This document shows, piece after piece, positions 18,498 to 26,305 of a stretch of 32,377 nucleotides of DNA. The stretch is from JAYQUR01 sp038133505 (GTDB taxonomy: Bacteria; Pseudomonadota; Alphaproteobacteria; MPNO01; UBA830). Position 1 is the stretch's first letter. Every line of letters starts with the position of its first letter. Made by a program: the position numbers and the translations under genes. The notes under the pieces were generated by a model, which was not told where the DNA came from, did no database searches, and saw nothing but the letters and a program-made list of their open reading frames with translations. Where the stretch lies: contig JAYPTI010000015.1 in the NCBI GenBank assembly GCA_038133505.1, positions 1-32,377 of the forward strand, in the 5' to 3' direction.

Positions 18498-19145
18498 ATG
18501 GGGGACGCGATGAGCGAAGCGGGACGGCGAAAAGGCACCGACACGCGCGAAGCGCTGCTCTACGCGGCGGAAAGCTCCGTTCTCGACAAGGGCTTCGCGG
18601 CGACGTCGATCGAGGAGCTGATCGCCGACGTCGGCATCACCAAGAGCGGTTTCTTCTATCACTTCCCGGACAAGAGCGAACTGGCGAAGGCGCTGCTGCA
18701 ACGCTATCTCGACCGCGAGGAGACGCTGTTCGACGAGCTGTTCGCCCGCGCCCGCGAACTGCACGACGACCCGCTGCACGCGTTCCTGATCGGGCTCAAG
18801 CTGATGGCGGAGCTGATGGCGGATTTGCCGGGCGGGCATCCCGGCTGCCTCGTCGCCTCCTACTGCTACCAGGAAAAAATGTTCAACCGGGACGTCCGGG
18901 AACTGAACCGCGAGGGCGTCCTGCGCTGGCGCGACCGGTTCCGGGGATACCTGGAAGAGATCGCGGACGTCTACCCGCCGCGCGCGGACGTCTCTCTCGA
19001 AGACATGGCCGACATGTTCTCGGCCATCGCCGACGGCGGCATCATTCTCAGCAAGGTCGTCCGCGACGCGACGCTGCTGCCGAAGCAGCTCCTGCTGTAC
19101 CGCGAATTCGTGCGTTCGGTCTTCCTGGGCACGGGCCGGAACTGA
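18498..19145 (+). CDS. TetR family transcriptional regulator
   Basis: This is a 215-residue repressor. The N-terminal helix-turn-helix spans about residues 12-60 (TREALLYAAESSVLDKGFAATSIEELIADVGITKSGFFYHFPDKSELAKALLQ), close to the family consensus. The C-terminal ligand domain has GGHPGCLVASYCYQEKMF, as in the YxaF/LmrA-like group. A later Met (MSEAGRRKG, 18510) is a possible alternative start. A perfect palindrome sits directly upstream, so autoregulation is likely. The ligand is unknown; the divergent gene suggests a sulfur or methylated compound (inference). Confidence 0.92.
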   Translation: MGDAMSEAGRRKGTDTREALLYAAESSVLDKGFAATSIEELIADVGITKSGFFYHFPDKSELAKALLQRYLDREETLFDELFARARELHDDPLHAFLIGLKLMAELMADLPGGHPGCLVASYCYQEKMFNRDVRELNREGVLRWRDRFRGYLEEIADVYPPRADVSLEDMADMFSAIADGGIILSKVVRDATLLPKQLLLYREFVRSVFLGTGRN

Positions 19146-19250
19146 ATTAGCGTTCGTTTTCAGTCCGTTAAACCGTTTTCGACGATTTAGCTAAAATTTT
19201 CGTGATAGTGACGCCCGACACACCCGGCGGCCGGATATCGGGCTTAAATA

Positions 19251-19271
19251 CCGTTCGAAACCGAAGAACGG
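19251..19271 (+). promoter_or_regulatory. Hairpin overlapping a ribosome binding site
   Basis: CCGTTC (19251-19256) pairs perfectly with GAACGG (19266-19271) across nine bases. The 3' arm overlaps GGAG (19270-19273), the likely ribosome binding site of the small frame at 19284. The hairpin could therefore mask translation. Confidence 0.4.
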
Positions 19272-19283
19272 AGATTTAAAAAA

Positions 19284-19385
19284 ATGGTGCGTCACAGGAT
19301 TTACCGGTTCCAGTACGGCTTTGCCGCAACGCTGCTTCGGACGGCCTCCCGGCTGTTCCGCAACTGCCGGGCCCAGACAGCCTGA
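19284..19385 (+). CDS. Candidate 33-residue basic small protein
   Basis: An ATG preceded by GGAG ten bases upstream opens a 33-codon frame, MVRHRIYRFQYGFAATLLRT... to ...CRAQTA, ending in TGA. The peptide is strongly basic (seven Arg in 33), with a possible amphipathic helix at about residues 11-26. It lies in the 269-bp space between the TetR gene and the convergent dioxygenase gene. The upstream stretch 19146-19290 is unusually AT-rich, as expected for a promoter or leader. A hairpin at 19378-19398 closes the frame. I recognise no family, and chance occurrence is possible. Confidence 0.35.
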   Translation: MVRHRIYRFQYGFAATLLRTASRLFRNCRAQTA

Positions 19386-19398
19386 TACCGCCAGGCTG
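19378..19398. terminator. Hairpin between the small frame and the convergent dioxygenase gene
   Basis: CAGCCTG (19378-19384) pairs perfectly with CAGGCTG (19392-19398) around seven bases. It sits between the stop codons at 19385 (plus) and 19415 (minus). It may be a shared terminator, but it lacks a U tract. Confidence 0.4.
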
Positions 19399-19414
19399 AG
19401 ACCGCCCGGCCGGC

Positions 19415-20263
19415 TCAGGCGGCGTCGGCGAAAGCGGCGACGGGCGGCTTTCCCGACACGGTCGTCCGGCGCAGCACCCGGGTCTCGGACGGGTCGAACC
19501 AGGTACGCGCGTGCAGCGTGCACAGGTTGTCCCACATGACAAGGTCGCCCGCCGTCCAGACGTGCTCGTACTGGTACGCCGGGTCTTCCAGAACCGCGAA
19601 CAGCTCCTCGAGCAGCGCGTCGCTCTCGGCACGGTCCATGCCGACGATGTGATCCGTCATCAGCCGGTTGACGTACAGCACCTCGCGCCCGGTCTCGGGA
19701 TGCCGGATCACGACGGGATGCTCCCAGCGCGGCGCATCGGGCGCGCTTTCCTTCGCCTTGATCGTGGCATTGGCGTCGTAATCGTAGACGTTGTGCGCCT
19801 TGAGCCCGCGCAGGCGCTGCTTCATCTCGTCCGATAGCGAGTCGTAGGCGCGGTAGGCGTTGGCGAACTGGGTATTGCCGCCCTTCGACGGCACCTCGAG
19901 CGCGAACAGGATCGTCGCGCGCGACGGCGTCTCGTAATAGCACTGGTCGGTGTGGAACATCATCTCGCCGTCTGGCAGGACGCCGGGCATGCCGTCGACA
20001 GACTTGTTGGCGACGTACATGAAGTTCTGCGGCCCCTTGTCGACGACCTTGACCGTTCGGACTTCCTGGCGGGGTCCGAACCACTCGGTGAAGGCGATCT
20101 GGTCGTCGCCGGACAGGTCCTGGCCGGGAATCACGATCACGAAATGCTCGAGCCACGCCTGGCGGATTTCCTGCATCGTCGCGTCGTCGAGACCGCCGCG
20201 AAGATCCACCCCGGTAATACGTGCGCCGATCGCGTCCGAAAGCCGTTCCACCCCGATAGCCAT
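19415..20263 (-). CDS. TauD/TfdA family Fe(II)/2-oxoglutarate dioxygenase
   Basis: This is a 282-residue enzyme with the full active site of the family. The iron ligands are His104 and Asp106 (FHTDQCY) and His251 (LHARTWFDP). The 2-oxoglutarate-binding Arg is probably Arg266 in RVLRRTTV, with Thr131 in GGNTQF. Members hydroxylate taurine, alkylsulfates, aryloxyacetates and many other carboxylated or sulfonated compounds, releasing CO2 and succinate. The start follows GGGAG. On the minus strand, TTGACA (20332-20327), 16 bp and TTTAAC (20310-20305) form a good promoter. It is divergent from the maleylacetate-reductase-like gene, an arrangement that recalls TfdA and TfdF of 2,4-D breakdown. Confidence 0.92.
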   Translation of the reverse strand: MAIGVERLSDAIGARITGVDLRGGLDDATMQEIRQAWLEHFVIVIPGQDLSGDDQIAFTEWFGPRQEVRTVKVVDKGPQNFMYVANKSVDGMPGVLPDGEMMFHTDQCYYETPSRATILFALEVPSKGGNTQFANAYRAYDSLSDEMKQRLRGLKAHNVYDYDANATIKAKESAPDAPRWEHPVVIRHPETGREVLYVNRLMTDHIVGMDRAESDALLEELFAVLEDPAYQYEHVWTAGDLVMWDNLCTLHARTWFDPSETRVLRRTTVSGKPPVAAFADAA

Positions 20264-20304
20264 CGCCGTTTCTCCCGATCGCTTAATTGCTTTGATATCT
20301 AAGT

Positions 20305-20332
20305 GTTAAAATCCCGGAGCCGCTCCTGTCAA
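20305..20332 (-). promoter_or_regulatory. Promoter of the TauD/TfdA dioxygenase gene
   Basis: Reading leftward, a consensus -35 box TTGACA (20332-20327) is followed by 16 bp and TTTAAC (20310-20305, four of six matches to TATAAT), about 40 bp before the start codon. GGGAG then lies a few bases before ATG. Confidence 0.55.
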
Positions 20333-20396
20333 TCTGATTCTGGATTGCGGTCGGGCGGCGTCGCCCGACGCGGAGGAATTGCGCTAAGCTTCGGCG

Positions 20397-21359
20397 ATGG
20401 AACCGTTCATTTACGACAAACGCCTGCCCCGCACGGTTTTCGGCGAAGGCACGGCGAAATCGTTGGGCGACGAGCTCGACCGTCTGTCGGTCGAGCGCGC
20501 TCTGATCCTTTGTTCCGCCGGCCGCGCAGCCGTCGCGCAGGAACTTGCCGATCTCGTCGGCGGCAACCGCGCCGCCGTCTCGCCGGTCTCGGCCGAAGGC
20601 ATGCCGCAGGAGGCATACGATCTTCTGAAGGCCGACGTCGCGCGCACCGGCGCCGAAGGGCTCGTCGCGCTGGGCGGCGGATCGCCCATCGGCCTTGCCA
20701 AGGTCTGGGCGGCGGAAACGGAGCAACCGATGGTCGCCCTGGTGACGACCTATTCGGGTTCCGAAATGCAGAACAACTGGTACATCGGCGACACGCTCGA
20801 CCGGATACAGGGCGCATCGGACACGGCGTTGCCGCGGACGGTCATCTACGATCCGGGTCTGACGATGGGATTGCCGGCAAAGGTCTCCGCAGCGAGCGGC
20901 ATGAACGCGATGGCGCACGCGGTCGAGACCCTCTACGGGCCGAACACCAACCCGGTCCTCAATACGCTCGCGGAAGACGCGATCCGGCGGCTGGGCGAAA
21001 GCCTGCCGAGGATCGTCGACGACCCGTCCGACCGGGACGCGCGGCACGATGCGCTGTACGCCGCCTGGCTCGCCGCCGCCTTCCGCGCGCGCGCCGGGCT
21101 GGAGCACGCGCTCGCCCAAAGGGTGCGCTCGCGCTTCACGCTGAACCATGCCGAATGCCACGCGATCTCCGTGCCGTATGCCATCGCCGCCAACGCGGCG
21201 GGCGCGCCGGAGGCCATGCGCAGGATCGAACGCGCGCTCAGCGTCGAGGATGCGGGGACCGGGCTGTGGAAATTCAACCGGCGGCTGGGTCTGGAGACGG
21301 GCTTCCGCGGCCTCGGCATGCCCGAAGACGGCATCGACGAGATCGCGGACATTCTCGAC
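20397..21359 (+). CDS. Maleylacetate reductase-like iron-type alcohol dehydrogenase, 3' end lost in gap
   Basis: 321 residues are visible, of an expected 350-360. The NAD-binding GGGSPIGLAK (93-102) and TTYSGSEMQ (117-125) are present. The GMNAMAHAVETLYGPNTNP segment has Asn170 where metal-dependent relatives have Asp, followed by His174. Later, LEHALAQRVRSRFTLNHAECHAISVP matches the maleylacetate reductase version of the His-rich region. Maleylacetate reductase converts maleylacetate to 3-oxoadipate, late in (chloro)aromatic breakdown. GGAGG at 20372-20376 lies 20 bases before ATG, which is too far to be a normal ribosome binding site, so the start is less certain. An inverted repeat (20351-20368) lies just before it. 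The true substrate may differ. Confidence 0.82.
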
Positions 21360-21459
21360 NNNNNNNNNNNNNNNNNNNNNNNNNNNNNNNNNNNNNNNNN
21401 NNNNNNNNNNNNNNNNNNNNNNNNNNNNNNNNNNNNNNNNNNNNNNNNNNNNNNNNNNN
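21360..21459. other. 100-N assembly gap between convergent genes
   Basis: A run of exactly 100 Ns removes the C-terminal ends of both the maleylacetate-reductase-like gene and the facing unknown gene. The true length is unknown and more genes could be hidden. Confidence 0.99.
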
Positions 21460-21794
21460 GCGGCGATCTTGCGGCCGGCGACGAACTCGAAGATGTCGGC
21501 GAGCAGGACGTAGTGGTTGAACTCCTCGGCGAGCTGGGTGAGCAGAAAGTAGTACTCGTGACGGTCGATCGTCTTGTCGACTTCCGGATACCGGTCGACG
21601 AGCTCCTTGAGCTCCCGGTGCAGCCCGTTGAAGAACCCGTCGACGGGGTTCAGCTCCTTCCAGAGCTGGGCGCGCAGATAGAACAGATGATCCTCGTCCG
21701 TCGCCTTGGCGAAGAACCGCTTTGCGATCTCGCCCTCGCATTCCCAGTACGGCCATGCCGCATCGACCAGCGCCTGTTCGGTCTTGTCCGTCAT
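21460..21794 (-). CDS. Unknown helical protein, possibly ferritin-like, 3' end lost in gap
   Basis: The first 111 residues are visible; the remainder is lost in the gap. The protein starts MTDKTEQALVDAAWPYWECEG and is highly helical, acidic and soluble. DRHEYYFLLTQLAEEFNHYVLLADIFEFVAGRK (about 78-110) contains an ExxH motif (EFNH) with further Glu and His one or two turns away. This is the kind of spacing that binds a di-iron centre in ferritin-like and heme-oxygenase-like proteins. I do not recognise the family. The start is set by GGGAGGAGA just upstream; an in-frame longer start at 21833 lacks this. It is divergent from the flavoprotein/[2Fe-2S] pair. Confidence 0.7.
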
Positions 21795-21947
21795 CCCTGT
21801 CTCCTCCCTGTCCGGATTCCGCTGAACGCTCATTTAACATCCGTCCGGTGACCGTCAGATACGCAATTTATGCAAATCGTCATTCGCTGAGCCAGATTGC
21901 AGCCCGAGGGCGAATCCGGGAAAATGCCGCCAACTGAGAGGGACCGA

Positions 21948-23684
21948 ATGATTCACCTGGAAACGGACGTCCTCGTCGTCGGCGCGGGCGGCGCGGGCAT
22001 GTATGCCGTAATCGCGGCGGCACGGAACGGCGCCGACGTCATCCTTGCCGACAAGAGCATGATCGGGCGCGGCGGCGCGACCATCATGGCGCAGATGACG
22101 ACCGCGGCCGCGCTCGGCACGCAGGAGCCAGACCACTGGACGAAGCATGTCGACGACACGCTCGAAGCGGGCCGCGGGCTCTGCAACGAGGAACTGTCGG
22201 CGATCCTGTGCCGCGAGGCCGTCGACCGCATCCTCGAAATGGACGAATGGAAAGTGGGCTGGGCGCGCAAGAACGGCGCGATCACCGGCGTGATGGCGCC
22301 CGGCCACAGCGTGCCGCGCTGCGTCTACGTCGATTTTCTCAACACCGGCCCGGCCGTCGCAAAGTGCCTCCGCACCCAGGTCGCGCGCGCCGAAAGCTGC
22401 ATCCGCGTCAGCGGGCTCGCGATCAACGACGTGGTGGTGGACGACGGGATCGCAGTCGGCGCTGTCGGCTGGAACCTCGAGGACGAGACGCCGGTGACCA
22501 TCGCTGCCGGCGCGGTGATACTCGCGGCGGGCGGGCTGACGCGCCTCTATGCGCGCAACAGCGCGTCTGTGAACATGAACGGCGACGCCTATGCGATGGC
22601 GCTCCGCGCCGGCGCCGAGCTGATCGACATGGAGTTCCCGCAGTTCTTCCCGATCGGCCATCTAGCTCCACGGCTCGTCGGCATGGATCCGATCATGTGG
22701 GACCCGTTCCGCTACAAGCTGGGCGGCCGCATGTTCAACGGCGAGGGCGAGGAATTCCTGCACCGCTACGGCGGCGAGGACGCGGAGAAATACACGACGA
22801 CCCGCGACATCATCTCCTACGGCATCACCAAGGAGGCGGAGGCCGGCCGCGCCACCGAGAACGGCGGCGCGTGGCTGAGCTTCGAGCACATTCCCGAGGA
22901 TCAGCTGCGCGAGGCGTTCGGCCCGGTCATCGACCGGCTCGCCGAAAACGGCATCGACCTGACGAAACGCGCGGTCGAGGTCTCGCCCATCGCGCACTAT
23001 CACATGGGCGGCGTCCGGGTGAACGCGAAGATGGAAACCTGCATTCACGGCCTCTATACGGCGGGCGAGGACTTCGGCGGCGCCAACGGCGCGAACCGCC
23101 TGTCAGGCAAAGCTATCACGGAGGCTTTCGTGTTCGGCGAGCGCGCGGGCCGCTTCGCGGCCGAATACGCCCGCGGCCGCAACCGCGCCTGGACCAACGG
23201 CGCGGCGGAAGAGCATATCGAGCGCCTGCAGGGGCTGATCGCGCGTCAGCACGACACCGACGGCGAGATGGCCACGCTCGGCGAGATGTGGTCCGAGCTG
23301 CAGACGCTGATGTGGGAAAAGGTGGGCGTGCTGCGCACGGAAGAAAGGCTGACCGACGCGCTTGCACGGATTCGGGAGATGCGCGCGACGCTCGAAGGCA
23401 CCGACCCCGCCGGCGACAACGCCTTCAACCTGACGCTTCAGGACTGGTACGACCTGCGCTCGGCGCTGCTGACCGCCGAGGCGGTAACGCTCGCCGCGAT
23501 CAACCGCACCGAAAGCCGCGGAGCGCACCAGCGCGAGGATTACGAGCAGACCGACCCCGCGTTCGAGAAGAACCAGCGCATGACGCTCGATGCCGGCGGC
23601 GCGCTGGTCTCCGATTTCGTCCCCGTCGCCAAGGGCTGGGACGACAGCGCCCGGCCGGCCGACATGGCGGGAGCCGCATCATGA
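21948..23684 (+). CDS. FrdA/SdhA-like flavoprotein subunit
   Basis: This is a 578-residue FAD enzyme with the fumarate reductase/succinate dehydrogenase A layout. It has the Rossmann motif VVGAGGAGMYAV (glycines 12-17), the capping-domain block GGRMFNGEGEEFLHRYGGED, then TTTRDIISYGITKE. Next come YHMGGVRVN and GLYTAGEDFGGANGANRLSGKAITEAFVFG, with the usual C-terminal helical domain. The His that holds FAD covalently in SdhA/FrdA (SHT...AQGG) is absent: the region reads RGGATIMAQMTT, so FAD is probably bound non-covalently. The start is chosen for GAGAGGGA at 21936-21943. It overlaps the [2Fe-2S] gene by 4 bp. It is not an ordinary respiratory complex II subunit, and the substrate is unknown. 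Confidence 0.9.
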   Translation: MIHLETDVLVVGAGGAGMYAVIAAARNGADVILADKSMIGRGGATIMAQMTTAAALGTQEPDHWTKHVDDTLEAGRGLCNEELSAILCREAVDRILEMDEWKVGWARKNGAITGVMAPGHSVPRCVYVDFLNTGPAVAKCLRTQVARAESCIRVSGLAINDVVVDDGIAVGAVGWNLEDETPVTIAAGAVILAAGGLTRLYARNSASVNMNGDAYAMALRAGAELIDMEFPQFFPIGHLAPRLVGMDPIMWDPFRYKLGGRMFNGEGEEFLHRYGGEDAEKYTTTRDIISYGITKEAEAGRATENGGAWLSFEHIPEDQLREAFGPVIDRLAENGIDLTKRAVEVSPIAHYHMGGVRVNAKMETCIHGLYTAGEDFGGANGANRLSGKAITEAFVFGERAGRFAAEYARGRNRAWTNGAAEEHIERLQGLIARQHDTDGEMATLGEMWSELQTLMWEKVGVLRTEERLTDALARIREMRATLEGTDPAGDNAFNLTLQDWYDLRSALLTAEAVTLAAINRTESRGAHQREDYEQTDPAFEKNQRMTLDAGGALVSDFVPVAKGWDDSARPADMAGAAS

Positions 23685-24055
23685 GCGAGATCGTCAAGGC
23701 CGGGCCGGAGACCGTTCCCCTCACGATCAAGCGCGGCGCACCCGGCGAGACGCCGTGGGAGGAGACCTTCGAAGTGCCCTATCGCGAGGGCATGTCGGTG
23801 CTCGACGCGGTGGTCTGGATCCGCACCCACGTCGATTCCTCGGTCGCGTTCCGCTACAGCTGCGTCAATGCGAATGCGTGCAAGGAATGCATGGTCTCGG
23901 TCAACGGCAAGACCGAATACGCCTGCACCGCGCGCCTGTCGACCGACGGCACGACAGTCGGTCCGCTGACCAACAAGGTTCTCATTCGCGACCTGGTGAC
24001 GGACATCGTTCCGCCGAAAGAGAATTTACGGACGATCCTCGCGGAAAAGAAATAG
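23681..24055 (+). CDS. Stand-alone [2Fe-2S] SdhB-N-type ferredoxin subunit
   Basis: This 124-residue protein equals only the N-terminal [2Fe-2S] domain of SdhB/FrdB. Cluster ligands are Cys61, Cys67, Cys70 and Cys82 (SCVNANACKECM, then YACT). The spacing is C-x5-C-x2-C-x11-C, one residue longer in the first loop than the usual C-x4-C of SdhB. The second domain, with [4Fe-4S] and [3Fe-4S] centres and the quinone site, is missing, and no membrane anchor gene follows. The ATGA overlap with the flavoprotein gene shows translational coupling. It probably passes electrons between the flavoprotein and a soluble or unknown partner. Confidence 0.88.
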   Translation: MSEIVKAGPETVPLTIKRGAPGETPWEETFEVPYREGMSVLDAVVWIRTHVDSSVAFRYSCVNANACKECMVSVNGKTEYACTARLSTDGTTVGPLTNKVLIRDLVTDIVPPKENLRTILAEKK

Positions 24056-24070
24056 CCCGCCGCCGGATGC

Positions 24071-24147
24071 GGGCGGGTCTTAGACCCGCCCCTACGAATT
24101 TGTTCCTGTTCACACAGCCTGCGTAGGGGCCGGTCCAAGACCGGCCC
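24071..24147. repeat. Paired palindromic repeats after the flavoprotein operon
   Basis: GGGCGGGTCT (24071-24080) and AGACCCGCCC (24082-24091) form one hairpin followed by CTACG. CGTAG then GGGCCGGTC (24127-24135) and GACCGGCCC (24139-24147) form the second. The two are near mirror images and can also pair with each other. This is a dispersed intergenic repeat type seen in several proteobacteria (recalled). It lies between convergent genes and may act as a terminator. Confidence 0.7.
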
Positions 24148-24159
24148 GCCTGGCCGACG

Positions 24160-25389
24160 TCAATCCAGTTGCAGGAAAAGACACTTCAGATAGGCGCTCT
24201 CGGGGAGCGCGGGATGTACCGGATGGTCGGGGCCCGCGCCGCCGGCATGCAGGATGCGCCCCGTCCGCCCGGCGTCCAGCAGGCCGCGCCGCACCTGGTC
24301 CGAGAACAGCATCGGATCGACGTGATGGGAGCACGACGCGATGACGAGGATGCCGTCGGGCTCGACCAGCGTCGCCGCGAGGCGCGCGAGCTTGCGGTAG
24401 CCGCGCGCGCCGGGCTTGAGATCCTTCTTGGTCTTTACGAAGGCGGGCGGATCGGCGACGACGACGCCGAAGCGGCGGCCTTCGCCGACCAGGACTTCGA
24501 GCGCGCCGAACGCTTCCGATTTCTCGAATTTCACGCGGTCGCCGAAACCGGCCTCATCGGCCGCCTGCCGTGAAAGATCGAGCGCCGGCTGGGACCGGTC
24601 GACGCACAGGACGCTGGAGGCGCCCGCCGCCGCGGCCTGAAGCCCGAACCCGCCGAGATAGCAGTAACAGTCGAGAACCGAGCGCCCTCCGGAAAGCTGC
24701 GCCGCGCGGGCGCGATTCTCCCGATGATCGAAGAACCAGCCGGTCTTCTGCCCGCCGGCAAGGTCGGCGAGAAACCGCACGCCGTTTTCCATCACCGGCG
24801 CGGGCGACGGCACGTCCCCGAGAATCTGGACCGGCGCGTCCTCGAGCCCCTCGAGCCGCCGCGCCGCGCCGTCGCGCTGGATGACGATACCCTTGGGCGA
24901 GATCGTCCGGCGCAGCGCCGTCACGATCCCGTCGGCGAGCCGGTCCATGCCGGCGGTGTTGAGCTGCAGCGCGCAGATATCGCCATAGCGGTCGACGATC
25001 AGCCCCGGCATACCGTCCGCTTCCGCATGGATCAGCCGGTAATAAGGAGCGCCGAACAGCCGGTCGCGCAGCGCCAGGGCGCGTTCGAAGCGCGCGGCGA
25101 TCCAGTCGGTATTGAGGACGGCATCGGGCTCCGGCGTCAGCATCCGGGCGCTGATCAACGGTTTCGGGTTGAACAGCGCCGTACCGATCGCCGCGCCAGA
25201 GGCATCGACGAGGGTTACCGGCATACCCGGCTCCAGCGTCTTCGCGTCCGGCGACATCTCCACCTCGTTGGAAAATACCCACGGATGGCCGGCGCGCACG
25301 CGCTTGTGGCGGCCGGGCATGATTTTGACGACGGGAAGCTTGGCGCCGGCCGCCGCGCCGGTCTCTTCTGTCTCTGCGATATCGGTCAT
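24160..25389 (-). CDS. Class I SAM-dependent rRNA methyltransferase (RlmI-like)
   Basis: This 409-residue protein has an N-terminal PUA-like domain (KIMPGRHKRVRAGHPWVFSNEV, about 22-43) and a C-terminal Rossmann methyltransferase domain. SAM-binding residues fall in SVLDCYCYLGGFG and CVDRS. The catalytic region shows VVADPPAFVKTKKDL and IASCSHHVD. This is the layout of RlmI, which methylates C1962 of 23S rRNA, and of close relatives with less certain targets. The start MTDIAE is 10 bp after the upstream transporter stop. A start at 25425 (MTRPAKP) would overlap that gene by 26 bp, and neither has a clear ribosome binding site. It is the last gene of a leftward three-gene run. Confidence 0.88.
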   Translation of the reverse strand: MTDIAETEETGAAAGAKLPVVKIMPGRHKRVRAGHPWVFSNEVEMSPDAKTLEPGMPVTLVDASGAAIGTALFNPKPLISARMLTPEPDAVLNTDWIAARFERALALRDRLFGAPYYRLIHAEADGMPGLIVDRYGDICALQLNTAGMDRLADGIVTALRRTISPKGIVIQRDGAARRLEGLEDAPVQILGDVPSPAPVMENGVRFLADLAGGQKTGWFFDHRENRARAAQLSGGRSVLDCYCYLGGFGLQAAAAGASSVLCVDRSQPALDLSRQAADEAGFGDRVKFEKSEAFGALEVLVGEGRRFGVVVADPPAFVKTKKDLKPGARGYRKLARLAATLVEPDGILVIASCSHHVDPMLFSDQVRRGLLDAGRTGRILHAGGAGPDHPVHPALPESAYLKCLFLQLD

Positions 25390-25399
25390 GCGCGCGAAA

Positions 25400-26305
25400 C
25401 TATCGGGTTTGGCCGGACGTGTCATCGCCGCGACCGCGATCGCCGCGCCGTGCGGCGGATTCCGCCCGCGCCTCGCGCATTGTGCTGTACCAGCCGGCGG
25501 CGAAGATGATCAGCGCGCCGGTCGCCGTCCACGCGTCGAGAAGCTCCGCGAACAGAACCCAGCCGACGATCGCCGAGAACGGCAGCCGCATGAAGTCGAA
25601 CGGGATGACGAAGGTCGCGTCCGCGCAGGCGAGCGAGCGCGTGATGCAGTAATGGGTCACATAGCCCGTGACGCCGAGGCCGAGAATCCAGGGCAGGTCG
25701 GCGAGCGTCGGAGTCTGCCAGACGAAGAAGGCCGGGATCGCCGAATAGATCAGGATCGTCACACTCATGTAGAAGACGACGGTCGAGCCGGACTCCGTAT
25801 CGGACAGGCGCTTGGTCACGACATGGGCACAGGAATAGAAGAACGCCGCCAGCAGCACCGACAGCGAGCCGGCATTCACCGGGATCAGCCCGGGCCGCAG
25901 GATGATCAGCGCGCCGGCGAACCCGACGACGATCGCAAGTGCGCGATGTCCGCCGAACCGTTCGCCCAGCCAGATCGCGGCGATGATCGCAGTAAATAGC
26001 GGGGAAGTGAACTGGAGCGCCGCAACGTCGGCAATCGCGATCTGGGTGACGCCGAAAAACCACGCGACGTTGCCGCTGTAGAGGAACGCGTTGCGCAACG
26101 CGTGAAGGCCGAGTTTTTCGGTCCGGAACACGGCGCTGCCCTGGCGCGCCAGCGACGGCGCCATCAGGCCGAGATTGATGACGTTCCGGAGAAAGATCAT
26201 CAGCAGGACCGAATAACCGGGCAGGTAGCGGATGCAGGCCGCCATCGCGGTCAGCGCCGCGGCCGCGGCGATCATCCAGAGCGCGCCCTTGGCGGCATTG
26301 CTCAT
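25400..26305 (-). CDS. EamA/DMT family transporter
   Basis: This is a 301-residue inner-membrane protein with ten predicted spans in two EamA repeats (about residues 5-138 and 150-280). The conserved block ALQFTSPLFTAIIAAIWLGERFG closes the first repeat, and VGWVLFAELLDAWTATGALIIFAAG closes the second. EamA proteins usually export amino acids, metabolites or drugs. Its ATGA start overlaps the stop of the gamma-glutamyltransferase gene, so the two are translationally coupled. That coupling makes an amino acid or dipeptide product a reasonable guess for the cargo. Confidence 0.9.
   Translation of the reverse strand: MSNAAKGALWMIAAAAALTAMAACIRYLPGYSVLLMIFLRNVINLGLMAPSLARQGSAVFRTEKLGLHALRNAFLYSGNVAWFFGVTQIAIADVAALQFTSPLFTAIIAAIWLGERFGGHRALAIVVGFAGALIILRPGLIPVNAGSLSVLLAAFFYSCAHVVTKRLSDTESGSTVVFYMSVTILIYSAIPAFFVWQTPTLADLPWILGLGVTGYVTHYCITRSLACADATFVIPFDFMRLPFSAIVGWVLFAELLDAWTATGALIIFAAGWYSTMREARAESAARRGDRGRGDDTSGQTR

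Noticed and set aside
20397..21851. Long frame running from the maleylacetate-reductase-like gene through the gap
   Set aside because: The part after 21459 is antisense to the unknown helical protein, which has its own ribosome binding site and start. Continuity is an artefact of Ns.
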